Shown here one piece after another: positions 1-11,068 of a stretch of 33,798 nucleotides of DNA. The position numbers were made by a program, and so were the translations under genes. The stretch is taken from contig JAHNZQ020003149.1 of the NCBI GenBank assembly GCA_019155205.2, positions 1,612,996 through 1,646,793 on the forward strand, given 5' to 3'. The stretch's first letter is position 1. The number at the start of each line of letters is the position of its first letter. Below the pieces are notes generated by a model. That model searched no databases and was not told where the DNA came from. It saw nothing but the letters and a program-made list of their open reading frames with translations. The stretch comes from Gracilaria vermiculophylla (Eukaryota; Rhodophyta; Florideophyceae; Gracilariales; Gracilariaceae).

Positions 1-504
1 AGAGCTTTTCGAAACTTCGAATCATTTGCCTCTATGATTGCCCGTAGTCCTTGTGACAGTCGTTGAAATAAGGCGTATGTGATTCGGAAAAGACTCTTCC
101 ATGACGCACACCCCATAAAATCTCTTTTAACAGCAAAGTCAAAGAACCAGGTCGGAGAGTTTCTGCGTCGAGACCATACCCTTTTGGGTGTTCCTCGGCG
201 GTCATCAAACGATGAAAGCATCACAAAAGCAGCAGAGTGCAGAGACAGCAAGCTCTGAACTACAGTAATATCTGAGTTGTCTTCTTGGGTGGCATGTACC
301 GCAAGAACTGCAGCCGCGAGACGTCTATGGCGTTGGGAGTCCATATGGAGATGAAAGTCGATGTCAGGCTTGGGTCTTGTGTTGGGGTCACTTCGGAGCG
401 ACCCCAAAATGCTGGGTATTTTGGACAGGACAACGGTTGTCCTAAGAAATGGGAAATCCCCACGATCAGGGGTTTTTTTGGACAAACGACGACGTGTCCT
501 GTCC
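1..504. other. No gene recognised; left-edge intergenic or element-derived DNA
   Basis: I see no conserved domain here. The longest open stretches (about 75 codons on +, 67 on -) overlap each other and look like chance frames. The part nearest position 504 may be diverged upstream sequence of the Tc1/mariner scrap that follows, but I could not match the expected QQDNA motif. Confidence 0.4.
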
Positions 505-765
505 ATATGTAGAAACGGCCTAAGGTATCTGTTTTAGAGTGGCCGGCGCGCTCACCAGATTTGAAACCGATCGAAAATGTTTAGGGACTTCTGACGAGGA
601 TGGTGGATGCGCACGGAAGGCAATTGCAGACTGTTTTTGAACTCAAAAACTGTACTAAAAATTGCTGGAAATCAATAAAGGTTTCAACAATGAAAAAAAA
701 CATCAATTTGATGCCGAAACGCTTCCCTACCGTTATAAATCAAAAAGGGTGCAAAATGAAATATT
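505..765 (+). pseudogene. Tc1/mariner transposase, C-terminal fragment
   Basis: One frame reads VSVLEWPARSPDLKPIENV, then a stop in place of the usual Trp, then GLLTRMVDAHGRQLQT, and ends near MPKRFPTVINQKGCKMKY. This is the Tc1/mariner block WPARSPDLNPIENLWG, in which the Glu of PIEN is the third catalytic residue of the DDE triad, followed by the family's C-terminal VY-x-x-GRQF and MP-R-x-x-x-VI-x-x-G-x-x-x-KY segments. Only about the last 85 codons are recognisable, and the two upstream catalytic Asp regions are absent. It is a dead 3' scrap of a cut-and-paste transposase. The next Tc1/mariner copy lies just to the right on the opposite strand and is more complete, so the two are separate insertions or an inverted pair. 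Confidence 0.72.
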
Positions 766-999
766 TAGCGTCGCGCAGTAAAGATTTGTTATTGATGATC
801 ATATGTTATTGAAACGGTTTTTTGACTTTACTTTTATCTGAAACATATTTATGTAGGCGTAGAGAATGCATTTGGTAATCTGTTTGAGATTTCACAGCAC
901 GTCGTATGTTTTTTAAAAAGTCTGTATATTTGCTTCTTATCTCCGTTCGGACACGATTTAAGATTTTTGTACCAATTTTACATTGAAATGAATAGGAGT

Positions 1000-1880
1000 A
1001 GGTAGACGGTAGGTTGAATAAAACTTTTTTTAAGTTCCTTTCTCCTTTTTTAGTCGAAAGCACCATGCCTTTACATAAACTTTAGATTCTCCCTTTCAGA
1101 AAGTTTTAGAACAAAGTTGTAAGTTGTCCAGCACAGAAAGCTGAGCTGGACAACTCCTAGAAACTTCTATAGACGTCGCTGAACTGTCTTTTGACGTCAA
1201 AATAAATTAATAAACTGTAGCTTGAAAAGAGTTTTCCAGACTTATTCTGTTGAAGGACATTATTTTTCCATGTACATAATATCCATAAGGTAGAATGAAA
1301 TTAAGAAAAACCCGTGATAGCATGTAAAGTCTATATTGCTATCATTGCATACAATATCTTTCTTTTCATGTCTTCATATACCAGCCCATACCATTACTGA
1401 ACCTTCTCCAAAGTTTTTTCTCCGAAATGCAGAGCATATTTTTCTTAGATCATTTCAAAAAAAATTAAAACATTCCGGACCATCCAAGATGAACTTTTTT
1501 TGTCAAAAAACTTGACAGTGTGTCATTGCCCTGTCTTCATTATGCCATTTTTGCACACCAAGTTTTTTAATTTGCCTATGATGACCTTACAAAACGAATG
1601 TTTACTTCATTTTTTTATACTTGAACGAACTTTTCTTATTGATTGTACGCCATATTGTTGATTTAGATATATTGAAGTTTACGTTCTTTGCAATTTTTTC
1701 CAGAAAACGTTTTCATGACATAGTTCCCATTCTATACCATGTGTACAAGTAGGAATGAAAAGTTGTTGATGCCCCGTAGAATTCTTTGGTCTGTAGGCTG
1801 CTTGATTTTTGAGTGAACCGAGCATTGAGATAAGATGACCGTCAAAGTGCTAGCCATTTTCAGCACAATATTTTGTGTTT
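1000..1880 (-). pseudogene. Tc1/mariner transposase pseudogene
   Basis: Reading the minus strand across frames gives transposase blocks in the right order. An HTH-type segment FNISKSTIWRTINKKSSFKYKKMK-like lies at about 1603-1685. Then come HHRQIKKLGVQKWHNEDRAM, the KKFILDGPE block (about 1473-1495, normally FSDEKKFNLDGPDG), NDLRKICSAFRRKNFGEGS and SVMVWAGI (about 1378-1410), and YLMDIMYMEK-like and KIMSF (just before the usual QQDNA). Below about 1200 the similarity fades. Frames change several times and there are many stops, so it cannot encode a protein. Known role of the family: TA-targeted DNA transposition through a DDE/D catalytic core. Here the first catalytic Asp (SDEK) is not preserved, since the read is FxQKKF. 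Boundaries are approximate and I did not find convincing terminal inverted repeats. Confidence 0.7.
1122..1155. repeat. Perfect 11-bp inverted repeat (hairpin)
   Basis: AGTTGTCCAGC at 1122-1132 is exactly complementary to GCTGGACAACT at 1145-1155, with a 12-nt loop. It lies near the 3' end of the minus-strand Tc1/mariner remnant. It may be a structural relic of an element end, but no function can be assigned from sequence alone. Confidence 0.7.
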
Positions 1881-2073
1881 GTTTTCAATAGTATGATTTC
1901 AAGCTGTTCGGAGATCGAAACAGATGATCCTCGAGCCGTACTCATGGATGTTATTGATGTAGTGTTATGATTATGGAACGGTTTTTACTTATATATTACG
2001 CAAAAAAAGAACTAAAGTACTACTGTGGAGCGTGTTTTAGGCGTGATATGTATTTGAAATGCATTGAAGCTCA

Positions 2074-2240
2074 TGGTTGGGCGTGCGCCATTGCCGTTGT
2101 GGCACAATTCAAAGCCATTTAGCCATTAAGCAGCGACGAAGTAGAACTCGCAATTTTTAATTGATGTCGGCACGCTACAGTAAGCAACGTGTGGAAAGCC
2201 CCTATTTCTAGCATTATCGACACATGATGCTTGGTAGGGA
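2074..2240 (+). repeat. ~166-bp dispersed repeat; putative 5' LTR of the gypsy-like element
   Basis: This stretch is visibly homologous to a second copy whose halves lie at 12773-12862 and 13483-13558. Shared runs include TTGTGGCA, TTCAAAGC, GTAGAA, CACGCTACAGTAAGCA and TATCG, followed by TTGG and AGGGA. The lengths agree: 167 bp here against 166 bp for the other copy once its 620-bp insert is removed. It begins TGGTTGGGCG and sits just upstream of the gag remnant, which is where a 5' LTR should be. I could not confirm a primer binding site after it. The repeat pair is seen directly; calling it an LTR pair is inference. Confidence 0.5.
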
Positions 2241-2484
2241 TTTTGAGCTCCGCACCCAACTCAAAGAGGTGCGTGAGCAATTGGCGTGCATCATTAGATT
2301 CAGATTCTGAAGCTAAGAACCTGGAGGTCCTGCAGCCATCGGTACGACCTGTTCATGAACACTGTCGATAGTGGCACCTATATGTTGCTCACTCGCGATG
2401 TTCCATATACTCAAAGAGTCGCACAGAATATAACTACGGAGCATCGCTGTGTGAGTTTCCAAATGAGAGATACCACCTTCTATA

Positions 2485-3480
2485 GTAATGACCACTTGCA
2501 CAAACATTGATTTCCTTCAACGGTTCACGCTTTCATGTAACCAAAAAGGGTTCCCGGAAGGCGCTCCCATGTGTTTGTTTCAAAAATACAGCAAAGGATC
2601 AAATGTCTCTTTGTTACACAGTAGGATCCAAAATAAAACCATGGAGGTTGACGAGGATGCTCCGGAGAAGCTACGCACATATTAACAAGTACTCAACTAT
2701 CTCTTGCAGAATTACACCCCCGATGAAGCCATTCAAAAAACCTATGTAGAAGTATTGGATTGCCGCCAAGTGGCGAGATATACTGAATTTAAATCCGCTT
2801 AGACTCTGTTTGCAATTGCCTTCCGGTGCGTGAATTTATTTAGTACCACTTGGGTAAAATCATTGTACGCCAACAATGTGGATGAAGCCATCAGGGCGCA
2901 GGCTCGAAACCATGTGGTAAATCACCGCCGACTGGATTTCATTGCACTTGCCCGGTATGCTTAAGGGATCGGCGACACCTCTCGAGTGGAAAGACGCATT
3001 CCCATACCAACCAGTGCTTTTCTTAAGGAGGAACCAAAAGCCAAAAGGGTGCTGGCGATGAATTCCTCTTCTACCCCGGAAGGAGAGGTACAAACAAGTT
3101 TGGAGTCTATACCGCAAGCAGTCTACTGGTTTGACGCAAAACCAGTTCTTGACGGCTGGCAAATCGTCCAACTGGTCGTCTACTGTTCCCTCTTCTTCAG
3201 AAGTGCTGACGCAACCTCTTATGCGAACTGGCTCTAATTCGTGGGTGCTCGCCATGCCATATAAAATAAAGTCGCCAAGAAGCCAACAAGCTTCGTACCG
3301 AATAGCAATGTCATAGACCATCAAGAAGCCGCACGCAGCACGAAATAGTTTTGGTTCATTCTCCTTCAGGGATGCGTCGATTGTTAACCTTCTGTGCTGT
3401 TTTTGTCTTTCAACCAAGCATTTTACCACAGCGTGTCCCAGTGTGACCCTGCATCAACGCGAAAATTGCTTGTAGGTTTG
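2485..3480 (+). pseudogene. Ty3/gypsy gag remnant
   Basis: The plus strand carries FLQRFTLSCNQKGFPEGAP, LFQKYSKGSNVSLL, then NYTPDEAIQKTYVEVLDCRQ (from about 2712) and NNVDEAIRAQARNHVVNH (about 2870-2925). This is the retrotransposon Gag (capsid-like) pattern around F-x-x-RF-x-L, Y-x-PDEAIQ-x-Y and VDEA. Gag would assemble the virus-like particle of the element. Stops interrupt it repeatedly, including after LRTY, and the frame changes at least twice. I did not find a CCHC zinc knuckle in this copy. The stretch 3000-3480 continues open in short frames and is presumed to be the poorly conserved end of gag. Confidence 0.6.
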
Positions 3481-3502
3481 AAACCAAAAGAAGAAGTAGA
3501 CG

Positions 3503-4149
3503 ATGCGGACAAAGAAAGGACGAGGACTGCTACGATCTGGGTTTGGAGCTAACCAGCTAGGACTGCCGCAGCAGCAGCCGTGGAACATCCAATTGGTTAC
3601 CGTCCCGGACTCTGGAATGCCAAAGTCCCAGGATAACTCACTGAAAGAAAATGAATACCTGTCGGACATGAGGCCGCCTCCAACTGAGTTCCGAGTGACG
3701 GCGAAACAGACCTCCGGGAATCTAATACTGGTAGAGACCAAGTGGTTGTCAAAGAAGCACGGGATACCGACCAACCGGAACCCACTTGCTTCATACAATA
3801 TGAAAACTGTAAAGTTTTTACAGCTCTTGGGGTCTCAGCTGAACAAGGGATACCCTGTGCACTCATCCTTGACATTGGAGCCGGACCACATTGGTCTCAA
3901 AGCATCTGCAACCAAATGAAACTGTTCCCCCAGCTTTAACAAATGCACTTGCAGAACGCTTTAATAGATACTAACCGAGTGCCACTCTCCACCTTAGGCG
4001 CAACTCACCTCCAGGTAGCCGTAAGGCATTTGGCCGTCCGGAAACAGTTTTATGTCATCTACCAACTGCCAACAGACTTTATCCTGGGTATGAAGTTCAT
4101 TGGCAGCCTCTTAACGGCGATTTACCCCTTTACCCCCGTACCGGTATGA
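3503..4149 (+). pseudogene. Ty3/gypsy aspartic protease region, broken
   Basis: The plus strand reads CALILDIGAGPHWSQ (about 3858-3902), corresponding to the retropepsin site LIDTGA with Thr replaced by Ile. After a stop at about 3939 it continues as VPLSTLGATHLQVAVRHLAV and DFILGMKFI (about 4076-4107), the ILG block that follows the catalytic site in gypsy proteases. The preceding 3503-3850 is open in overlapping frames without a recognisable domain. The enzyme would process Gag-Pol; the DIG for DTG change and the frame breaks mean it is inactive. It lies between gag and RT, as expected. Confidence 0.6.
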
Positions 4150-4740
4150 TTTCTCTCCCCAAGGGTACCCGTATCACCATCATGAGCCGAACCCTTCCGT
4201 ACAAACCACCACAAGGTAATTAACATCCGATACCTGCACACAGTACGTGCAACAAAGTACGCCTCACTCAGGATGTGGTGATTCTACCTTCACACGAAAT
4301 GGTTGTTAAAGCTACCAGTGACCGACTCGGATTCTTGTCTCCCCAAAAGGGCTCCAACCAATTGGAACATCCGTCACATTAATGGCCATTAAATTCTTGG
4401 ATAACACCCGCAACATATTTTTCAAGGTGCTTCTCACCAATATCAGTGATCTTGTGATACAACTTCCAAACGAATCATTGTGGGCTTAGCGCTCACTGCG
4501 TCAGGCTCGGTATTTGCCGTTTCATCGTATACTTATGACTAGTACAAAGAACCTCAGGAGGAAGAGGAAGACATACATTCTGCATACTAGAAGGATCAAA
4601 CGACCGCTTGGAAGGAAAATGTCAATATTGGACTTGAAGGAGAAGTCCAATGACGCAAAATCGTTTCCCTGCTTAAACTACTTGGCTCCATATGACAGTG
4701 ATAGTTGGGTTTGAGCAAGGCTATATAGCACCACATTGAG
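4150..4740 (+). other. Linker between protease and RT remnants, highly decayed
   Basis: Plus-strand frames show protease-distal, gypsy-like text (for example NTRNIFFKVLLTNIS near 4405-4450) but no domain I can name. No intact frame exceeds about 66 codons. It is most simply the decayed PR-RT spacer of the same element. Confidence 0.35.
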
Positions 4741-5420
4741 GTATGCCCGGAGACTAAGGTAGTCCACCAGACTCCGTACCATGCGGGACTAAACTCCTGA
4801 GAGGTGAAACTCCAAGGGGTTGGCCACATGCTTAAAGAAGGCGTGATAGAACCCGGCACGTCAAAATGGTCCAGCATAGTGGTGTTATTGCAGAAGAAAG
4901 GCGATAGATAAATGATATTTTGCGTGGAATACCGAAAGCTAAATGCTGCACCGGTGAGGAATTAGTGTCATATATTCCAAAAGAAGGAGTTCATTGACTC
5001 ATTTGTAGTTGTCAAAGTATTTACCACCATTGGATACCAAATATGGCTACTGGCATGTAAAAATCTCATAGAAGGACAGTAAAAAAAAAGAAGTTCACGT
5101 GCCAAGCGGGTGTCCGCTGGTTTCGACAGATGCCATTTGTTTTGCCTAATACACCTGCCACATTTTGAAGGGCGTTGGACATTATCCTCTCAAGAATAAA
5201 ATGGCAAACCACACTGGTGTACATCGGCAATGTCGTAGTATACAGCCGTACAATCATGGATCACTATGCCCATGGAGTAACCGTACTCAGCTTGCTTCAG
5301 AAGGCGGGAATATCTCTGGAGATGAAAAAATGAGTGTATTTTGATATCCGTTTCTTTATTTGCATATGTAATGTATCCCATCGATTCATCGAGAGATTTA
5401 TTAAGCTTGCCGCTTCTCTG
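4740..5420 (+). pseudogene. Ty3/gypsy reverse transcriptase, broken
   Basis: The frame containing HQTPYHAGLN, HMLKEGVIEPGTSKWSS and IVVLLQKKG (from about 4826), then FCVEYRKLNAA (about 4918-4950), matches the RT fingers/palm block L-x-x-GVI-x-PS-x-S-x-WASP-VV-x-V-x-KKDG-x-x-RFCVDYRKLN. Further on come FTCQAGVRWFRQMPF, ATF-RALDIILSRIKWQTT and LVYIGNVVVYS (about 5204-5250). The last is the catalytic YxDD segment, here YIGN, so both metal-binding Asp residues are lost. Frames shift around 4970-5100 and 5330. It would have copied element RNA into DNA with the neighbouring RNase H. Confidence 0.8.
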
Positions 5421-5539
5421 AATAGATTTTACAGGAAGGCTTACTGGGAAGGCCCGATTACCTAGAGAACGACAATGTATAAGCTTTCCTAATCCTAAAG
5501 GCTCCGTTTCTTACCCTACCGGTGTTAGCCTTTCTATAG

Positions 5540-5890
5540 TCGAGACGCCCACATCTGTAGGATACTGACGCCTCAGCCGCTCAGATAGTGTCCTGTCTCG
5601 TGCATGAGCAAGAGAATGGAAGCGAATCGCAGATCAGATTCTGTAGTACAGCTTTGACAACGGGGAAGCAGCACAGTTCCGTGACGGCAAACGAAAACCT
5701 CTCAGTAGTGTGGACCATGCTGATGCTGCATGCCGTTACCTTCATCCATTGGGCGAAACATTACGCCTTGAGGTGTATTGTCGGGCTTGCGGATGCATCC
5801 GGGCGACTAGCCACGTGGATATTGCGCATGTCTGAGTTTGGGTACGAAGTACAATACTCACCAATTATTAAGCACAATGTGGCATAAGTG
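5540..5890 (+). pseudogene. Ty3/gypsy RNase H domain
   Basis: A single reading frame begins with DTDASAAQIVSCLVHEQENG (DTDAS at 5561-5575), followed by ENLSVVWTM, GLADASGRLATWILRMSEF and GYEVQYSPIIKHNVA, then a stop. Gypsy RNase H domains read DASD-x-x-x-G-x-VL-x-Q, EC-LAVVWA, ADASGRLARW and YRPGVKHQVADALSR. The first catalytic Asp (DTDAS) and the Glu (ENLSVVW) are kept, and the segment is open for about 110 codons, which makes it one of the better preserved parts of this element. Confidence 0.8.
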
Positions 5891-6760
5891 GTGTCTCTCT
5901 CGCAAAAAGAATGGGTAGAAAGAAAAATCCGTGGAGAAATAAATCTCGTGTTTCAAGATGAGACAAACGAGAAATTGTGAATATCATGCGGAAAGGAACT
6001 ACATGGAGCCTTTTGGAATGGAGAAGAAGATTTTGGAGACAAAATGGTACCCGTAGTGTATAATACAGATAACCCACCAGAGCCATTAATCAAAGATAAG
6101 TTCTTGCGAAAGCAAACGACCAACAGGTATTGCAAGGTGTTGCTCCCACCGGTAGGTCAAAGTAGGAATCCGTTCGACTACAACCACGAAAGGCACTTGG
6201 TGCGTAGACCTTCTCTAAATGGTCTGCTTCAAAAAGTGGTGCCGGACTCGCTTCCCCAACCGTCATTGCATCTACAAGATTTTCTTGTACTCTTCGGCCA
6301 TTCAGAAGCTCCCGGACTTACTCAACAATAAGACGTCAGTTCTACTGCTTCCTGTTGGCACTTGAAGTTGCTTTTCGCTACCGGTCCATTGGATTACATC
6401 CCTATTGCCTTACTAGGACCTTACCTGGAGCTTCCAAGGCGTAGGAACACGTGCTTGTGATCATTGACAGGGTTTCCAAGTGGATCATAGCCATTTTTCT
6501 GGAGAGCACAACCTCAAGCATACTCACGAAAGCATTTCTGACCAGCTGGGTATACCCGTATGGTGTGGCTCTATACCTCCTTACGGATACCGGACTCAAT
6601 GTGACCTCAATTTTTTTCAAGTCCGTTTGTGTCCTGCTGGGCTTGGAGTCCTGCTTTACGACTGTGTATCATCCCCAGGCCAATGGTTAAGGGGAAAGTT
6701 TCAACAATATCTTAGTGAGAAGGCTTCAACATGATCGGGTAGGACACCAAACCGCTCGCG
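5890..6760 (+). pseudogene. Ty3/gypsy integrase, broken
   Basis: Part 1 (about 6044-6330, same frame as RNase H) reads YCKVLLPPVGQS, FDYNHERHLVRRPSLNGLLQ and GHSEAPG, the pre-core region leading to the HHCC zinc finger. The finger is cut by a stop and frame change near 6331. Part 2 has PLDYIPIALLGP (about 6384-6420), VLVIIDRVSKWIIAIFLES, TKAFLTSWVYPYGVALYLL, TDTGLNVTS and TTVYHPQANG, then a stop, then GESFNNILV. These are the integrase core blocks. The first catalytic Asp (VAIDLLGP) is Ala here, the second (LLTDTG) is kept, and the Glu region is interrupted by a stop. It would have inserted element cDNA, but this copy is dead. Confidence 0.8.
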
Positions 6761-7129
6761 TGGGGTTCGTTAAGCCACCAACCTACGCCTTTAATCTACA
6801 GATACATAGGTCTACAGGAATGACACTGTTCGATCTGGTGCTGACATCTCACCCATCCGAAATAGTTGTTACCACCTAACCGACAAACAAACAGAAAGCA
6901 GCGGAGAGGCAAGAATCCGTATAAGTGGAAAAATCCATTCTTCAACGCCTCTTGGAAACCCTTGAAGATCCTACCAGCCGGATGAAGAACGCCTGATAGC
7001 TGTACAAAGCGTAACGTGACCAATAGATAAGTCGCAGAGTCCAATGGAAATCTGCATACTACATTTACGCGCATGTACCCCGTAGTGACTCCAAACCATC
7101 GATGACGAGATTTGGGGAAGATCAATGGA

Positions 7130-7570
7130 AACATGAAAAGATGAAGTCAAAGTTACTGCAAAATTCGGCTGGCCTATTTGAGGTGTTGCGATTTGATGGA
7201 GCTACTGTAATCATCAGGTGATGAGGGCTCTCTAATACTCATTTGTTTGACAAAGTATCAGAGGCTTTTTGTACCCTATTTACAGCCCGGACATTAAATA
7301 AGCAGTCGGCAGAACCTGACCCTTTGGAAGACTCCGCATCACAACCAGGTCTATTGAAAAACAAGAACAATCCCGAATCGGAGCTGGAAACCGTCCTTGC
7401 GTTTGTGGAAAATACCATGGATCATGTTTAATCCGCTAATGCGATCCACCTCCGCGTATAGAGATACGGATATGATGCCTAACAGGATAATTTAAAACCC
7501 CTGATGCATATCCCACGCAACTTTGTCCTTAGTTATTTGCGCCGTGACAATGAATATCCATCCGTTGGAG
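7130..7570 (+). pseudogene. Integrase C-terminus with chromodomain-like tail
   Basis: The text LLQNSAGLFEVLRFDGATVIIR (about 7153-7218) is followed by a stop. After a linker of about 70 codons comes FVENTMDHV-stop-SANAIHLRVYRYGYDA, then DNLKPLMHIPRNFVLSYLRR (about 7400-7545). Chromodomains at the end of gypsy integrases have the pattern V-x-WxGY/YGYD-x-x-x-DTWEP-x-x-x-IP-x-x-FV-x-x-Y. In chromoviruses this tail guides integration towards heterochromatin. The WEP core is degraded to LKP. Several stops interrupt the region. It marks the 3' end of the recognisable pol. Confidence 0.55.
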
Positions 7571-9618
7571 CCTTTGGCCTACCAGAGAAACGGCCACGAT
7601 AACAAGAGGAAAGAGCATATTGTTCGCGTGTGAGATCGAACACAATAACAGAATGATAGTGAAGGGACGAGAAAAATAAGAAACTGAAGTTGAATGAAAC
7701 AAGACTAATGAAGAAAAAGGCAAAAATACAGCAGGAAAGAAAACGAGACGAAGAAGATTTACTCAAAAACGAAGAACAGGAAGATAGTACTTCGATACAA
7801 AGGTGCTACCCTTGAAAAGAGGTGTTGCCCCATAGTCATGGAGCCGTAGACTCGCCGGTTGGAAGCTTACTAACACCGCAAGGTTGCGAAACTAATCTAG
7901 TGGAGGGTGGGAGCGGAGGTCGCTCAGACTCCCCGCGGTGATGCGCACCATAGGTCCCTGCTTGCTCAATAAGAGGATCAAACGGTATAGCCCATGCAGA
8001 ACGACGGTCAGTAATGGCGCCTGATGGAGCGGTTACATATCCAAACCAAGCCCCTGTAGGAGAAAAGGCGCAGAGCGAAGTCGTAGGATGCGAACGGACC
8101 TGATATCATGTGGCGCCCAAACCTATTGGGTGTTCACTTACCTTCAGGCGCATTATTGTATCCAGGTTTTAAGTGATCATGGGGTGGGCCGGCCCCTGAA
8201 AGGAGTCCCAGGCGTCTCGAATGTTTGCGTTCATACTAGCCACATGAGCCATGTCAGGAGAACTACTAGATAGTGCGCTAGTCGTGGCAACCGCAGCCAC
8301 AAGGCCAAAACGGTTGAAGTACTTGAGACAGACGTGATGGAAACGGCGCAGTGCTTTGTCGATAGGGAGTTCGTCGGCTACTTATCGCAATGTAAAAGAC
8401 GGGTTCAAGACTTCAGTTACAACCGAAGAAGCGATGTGATGACCCACAGAGGTGCCCGAAAGGCCAATAGTCTCGAATAAAGCCCGACTGGTGAGTAGAA
8501 CCAAACCGCGTGGTGGAGGCACGCTTATACGTGCTTGTATGTGGCGTTGGAGCTGCAAAGGTTGAATCTGATACAACCCTGGTTTCGTCGACACTAGAGT
8601 ACGGAGGCAACATATGGAATTAGAGCACGAGGGCGTCATCATCGTTGCCTTGAACCAAGTGCCCGCTAACCAGATGGTACAATCTTGGAGCAACCGACTG
8701 AGTATTTCGATATCACAAACACCTCATTTGGATGGGTTTACACTCATTAAGAATTGCCACGTCCAATAATCCTTCGCGCTTGGCACATGTATAGGGGGTG
8801 TCCGCTACCAAGCTGCATACGTTGAGCTCCTCGCGGATTACAGCGACCCTTCGTAGGGGCTTCGCTGACCGGGAACCGTGACATACATTCACAGACGAAT
8901 ATTGTTCTTCTAAAAGACGAATTCTACATTGTTTTAAGTATGCATGGTTTGCACGATGGCCCGCCGATGTCCCCGTTGGTCTTTACCACCTTCTTATCTT
9001 GCTCAGCGCTTCTCTGTCCATAAACCAATTGGTTTGAAATGGACGGTCAACACCGACCATCTGGGAAGAAGCGCGGTAGTTCTTGTTCGATGGACCCATG
9101 TGATGCAGCATCGGAACAAGTCCGCGAAACTACTCTCGTTCCTGAGTACGGCGGATATGCGCCAAGGTGCATGGCAATCTTTTCAAAGGGAAATTTCTCC
9201 AAAAGCGAAATATACAAATCTTCAGAGTCCTACATTATTTAGTTCTCAATAGCCTATAGGTTGAAGTTCGCAGGGTGTTCAACTACCATTTTGGGAACGC
9301 CCACAAAATGCCAGAGTCCATGCAGCGGCAGAAAGCTCGCCATAAAATGCAGGGCCAAACAAAAGCAGAAAAATGTTGCTCGCATTCGGTTTTTATACCT
9401 TCTTACGCAGCGAAATTACGTGGCAATAGCAGCAACCACATGTGGCTTATGAACATTCATTTTTTATCTGCTCTGCAGAGAGTGGAAAACAAGAAACATT
9501 ACACAGCTTAACATGTGTCTGAAGCCTATCGTGTACCACACTAGACGACACGCGGTCTTCAACATAGCTGAACCAAAAATGATTGTCAAACAAATATAAA
9601 ACGGTGGAAGCAGATAAT
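7570..9618 (+). other. Coding-like but unrecognised region downstream of gypsy pol
   Basis: There is no domain I can name. From 7600 to 7790 the plus strand is purine-rich. Plus-strand stretches that look translated include about 8279-8480, containing VLETDVMETAQCFVDREF and VGYLSQCKRRVQDFSYNRRS. Another is about 8944-9250, where two frames are open at once (MDPCDAASEQVRETTLVPEY in one). A third is 9275-9511, containing GRNSSN-like and QRQKARHKMQGQTKAEKCC text. The region lies inside the flanking ~166-bp repeats, so it may be an additional ORF or 3' region of the gypsy-like element, or a further unrecognised insertion. Confidence 0.3.
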
Positions 9619-11068
9619 TTACGTTAGAAGTCAACCATATGACGCCTGAGATGAAGGAAATAGCGAGTGATGGGCGCAAAACGTACGAAATCAAACTTCG
9701 TTGCATCGTGACAGTTCGATCTTTTCACGCAGACAATCGTGAAAAAACAATACGAAGAGAAGAAAACCATAACCATAAGTACTTCTCGTGGGAGAACATG
9801 GATCACGTTGGTATGTTAGTCAACCACCTGAAAGTGCAAAAAACGAAATACCCTGATATGTTCAATGAGGTCATCACGATATGGAATTCGAACGAAATGG
9901 CCGTGAAAGCAACGTATGGAAAACAAGTGAGGGTCATCACTAGTGCACGCACAAATTGAGGGTACAGGCGTCACAATATAAAAGTTATTGAACCCCATAC
10001 TTCTGCAGTGAGAGCAACATTCGCCTCTGGTTCGATTGCATTTCCGGTTTTTATAGCCGCCGGGAAGAAGAAAATGCCAAAGTGGAAAAAGCCAATCGAT
10101 GCTGTGAGCAAACCAAAGCTCCCTCCATGGCTGCGCTGGGTGACTGATGTAGATGGGATAACACAGCACACAAAAATCTACACCACGGCTATGGGGCCCT
10201 TGACAAGAAAGCGAATGCCAAAACTTGTTCAGCATTTCAATGCCTTCGTGCGAAAGACAGTACCGTGGTATCAGCAAGGTTTTTTATTGCTGGATGGTCA
10301 CAGCTTTTGCAAGGAATACGAACAGACCCGATTCTGCCAGGAGATCAATATCATTATCGCAGAGCTGCCCGAAAACACATCTCATTCTCCGCAATCATGC
10401 GATGCATACACTAACAAGACGCACCAAGAGACTACAAGGAACTCACAGAAATGCCTGTTCAAGCGGGGCTGTGTAGAAATGCGAATATCGCGTATAAGAT
10501 CAAATTGGGGGTCGATGGCTTTAAATCTCTTTTCTGTCATATTGCTAAACAGAGCTTTGTTAATGAAGACATGTGGCCGATAAAGTTCCAGGTCATCGAG
10601 AACCAGCTACAAAGACTCAACGATAAAGGACGTCTTTCAGTTGACAGTAGTGGTAATAACAGGAGTGGTTCGCAGATGGCGTTACGGACAAGCGATCGCG
10701 TAGTCTACTCCAAAAACAAAGAGATCGTTCAGCGCGAGAATTTCCCGACGCAATTTATATGCCAAATCGAGCAGACGCTACAGGAAAACTGTTCCGCTTA
10801 TCACATTTTTCTGGAGGCAGCGCAGCTTCACGCACCTGTTCGTAGTGTTAGAAAAAGCAATGTTAGTTCCTGAGGAATACCGGCCCCGATTATCACCCAT
10901 AGTCCCACAACTAGAGATAGTACAATCAAGAACGACTCTTTGAAGAACTCCGAAAGGAGGGGGAGCAGAAGTGAGAGAAAAAGAAGACACAAACGCCGTA
11001 GGGATAATAGGGCAGGACAGATCCAGGTTGGAGACGTGGATGGTGAAATTCCAATACTGAAAGCCTAG
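9619..11068 (+). pseudogene. DDE_1 (pogo/Tigger-like) transposase pseudogene
   Basis: One frame runs from about 9619 to 10440 with a single in-frame TGA at 9957. After a frameshift near 10440 the next frame is open to 10873, and a further shift leads to a basic tail KRRHKRRRDNRAGQIQVGD ending at a TAG at 11066-11068. Blocks: YPDMFNEVITIWNSNEMAVK (first catalytic region, normally NADE/NVDE), PPWLRWVTDVDGIT, LLLLDGHS (second Asp, 10293-10295), then LPENTSHSPQSCDAYTNK (third Asp, 10401-10403). The last two Asps are 36 codons apart, as in DDE_1 enzymes. The first Asp is AAC (Asn) at 9891-9893. It is one stop, two shifts and one catalytic change from full length, so a fairly young copy. It sits inside the gypsy-like element. 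Confidence 0.75.

Noticed and set aside
2860..3429. 189-codon minus-strand open frame as a gene
   Set aside because: It lies opposite the gypsy gag remnant, which has recognisable motifs on the plus strand.
9816..10277. 153-codon minus-strand open frame
   Set aside because: It is the antisense shadow of the DDE_1 transposase core on the plus strand.
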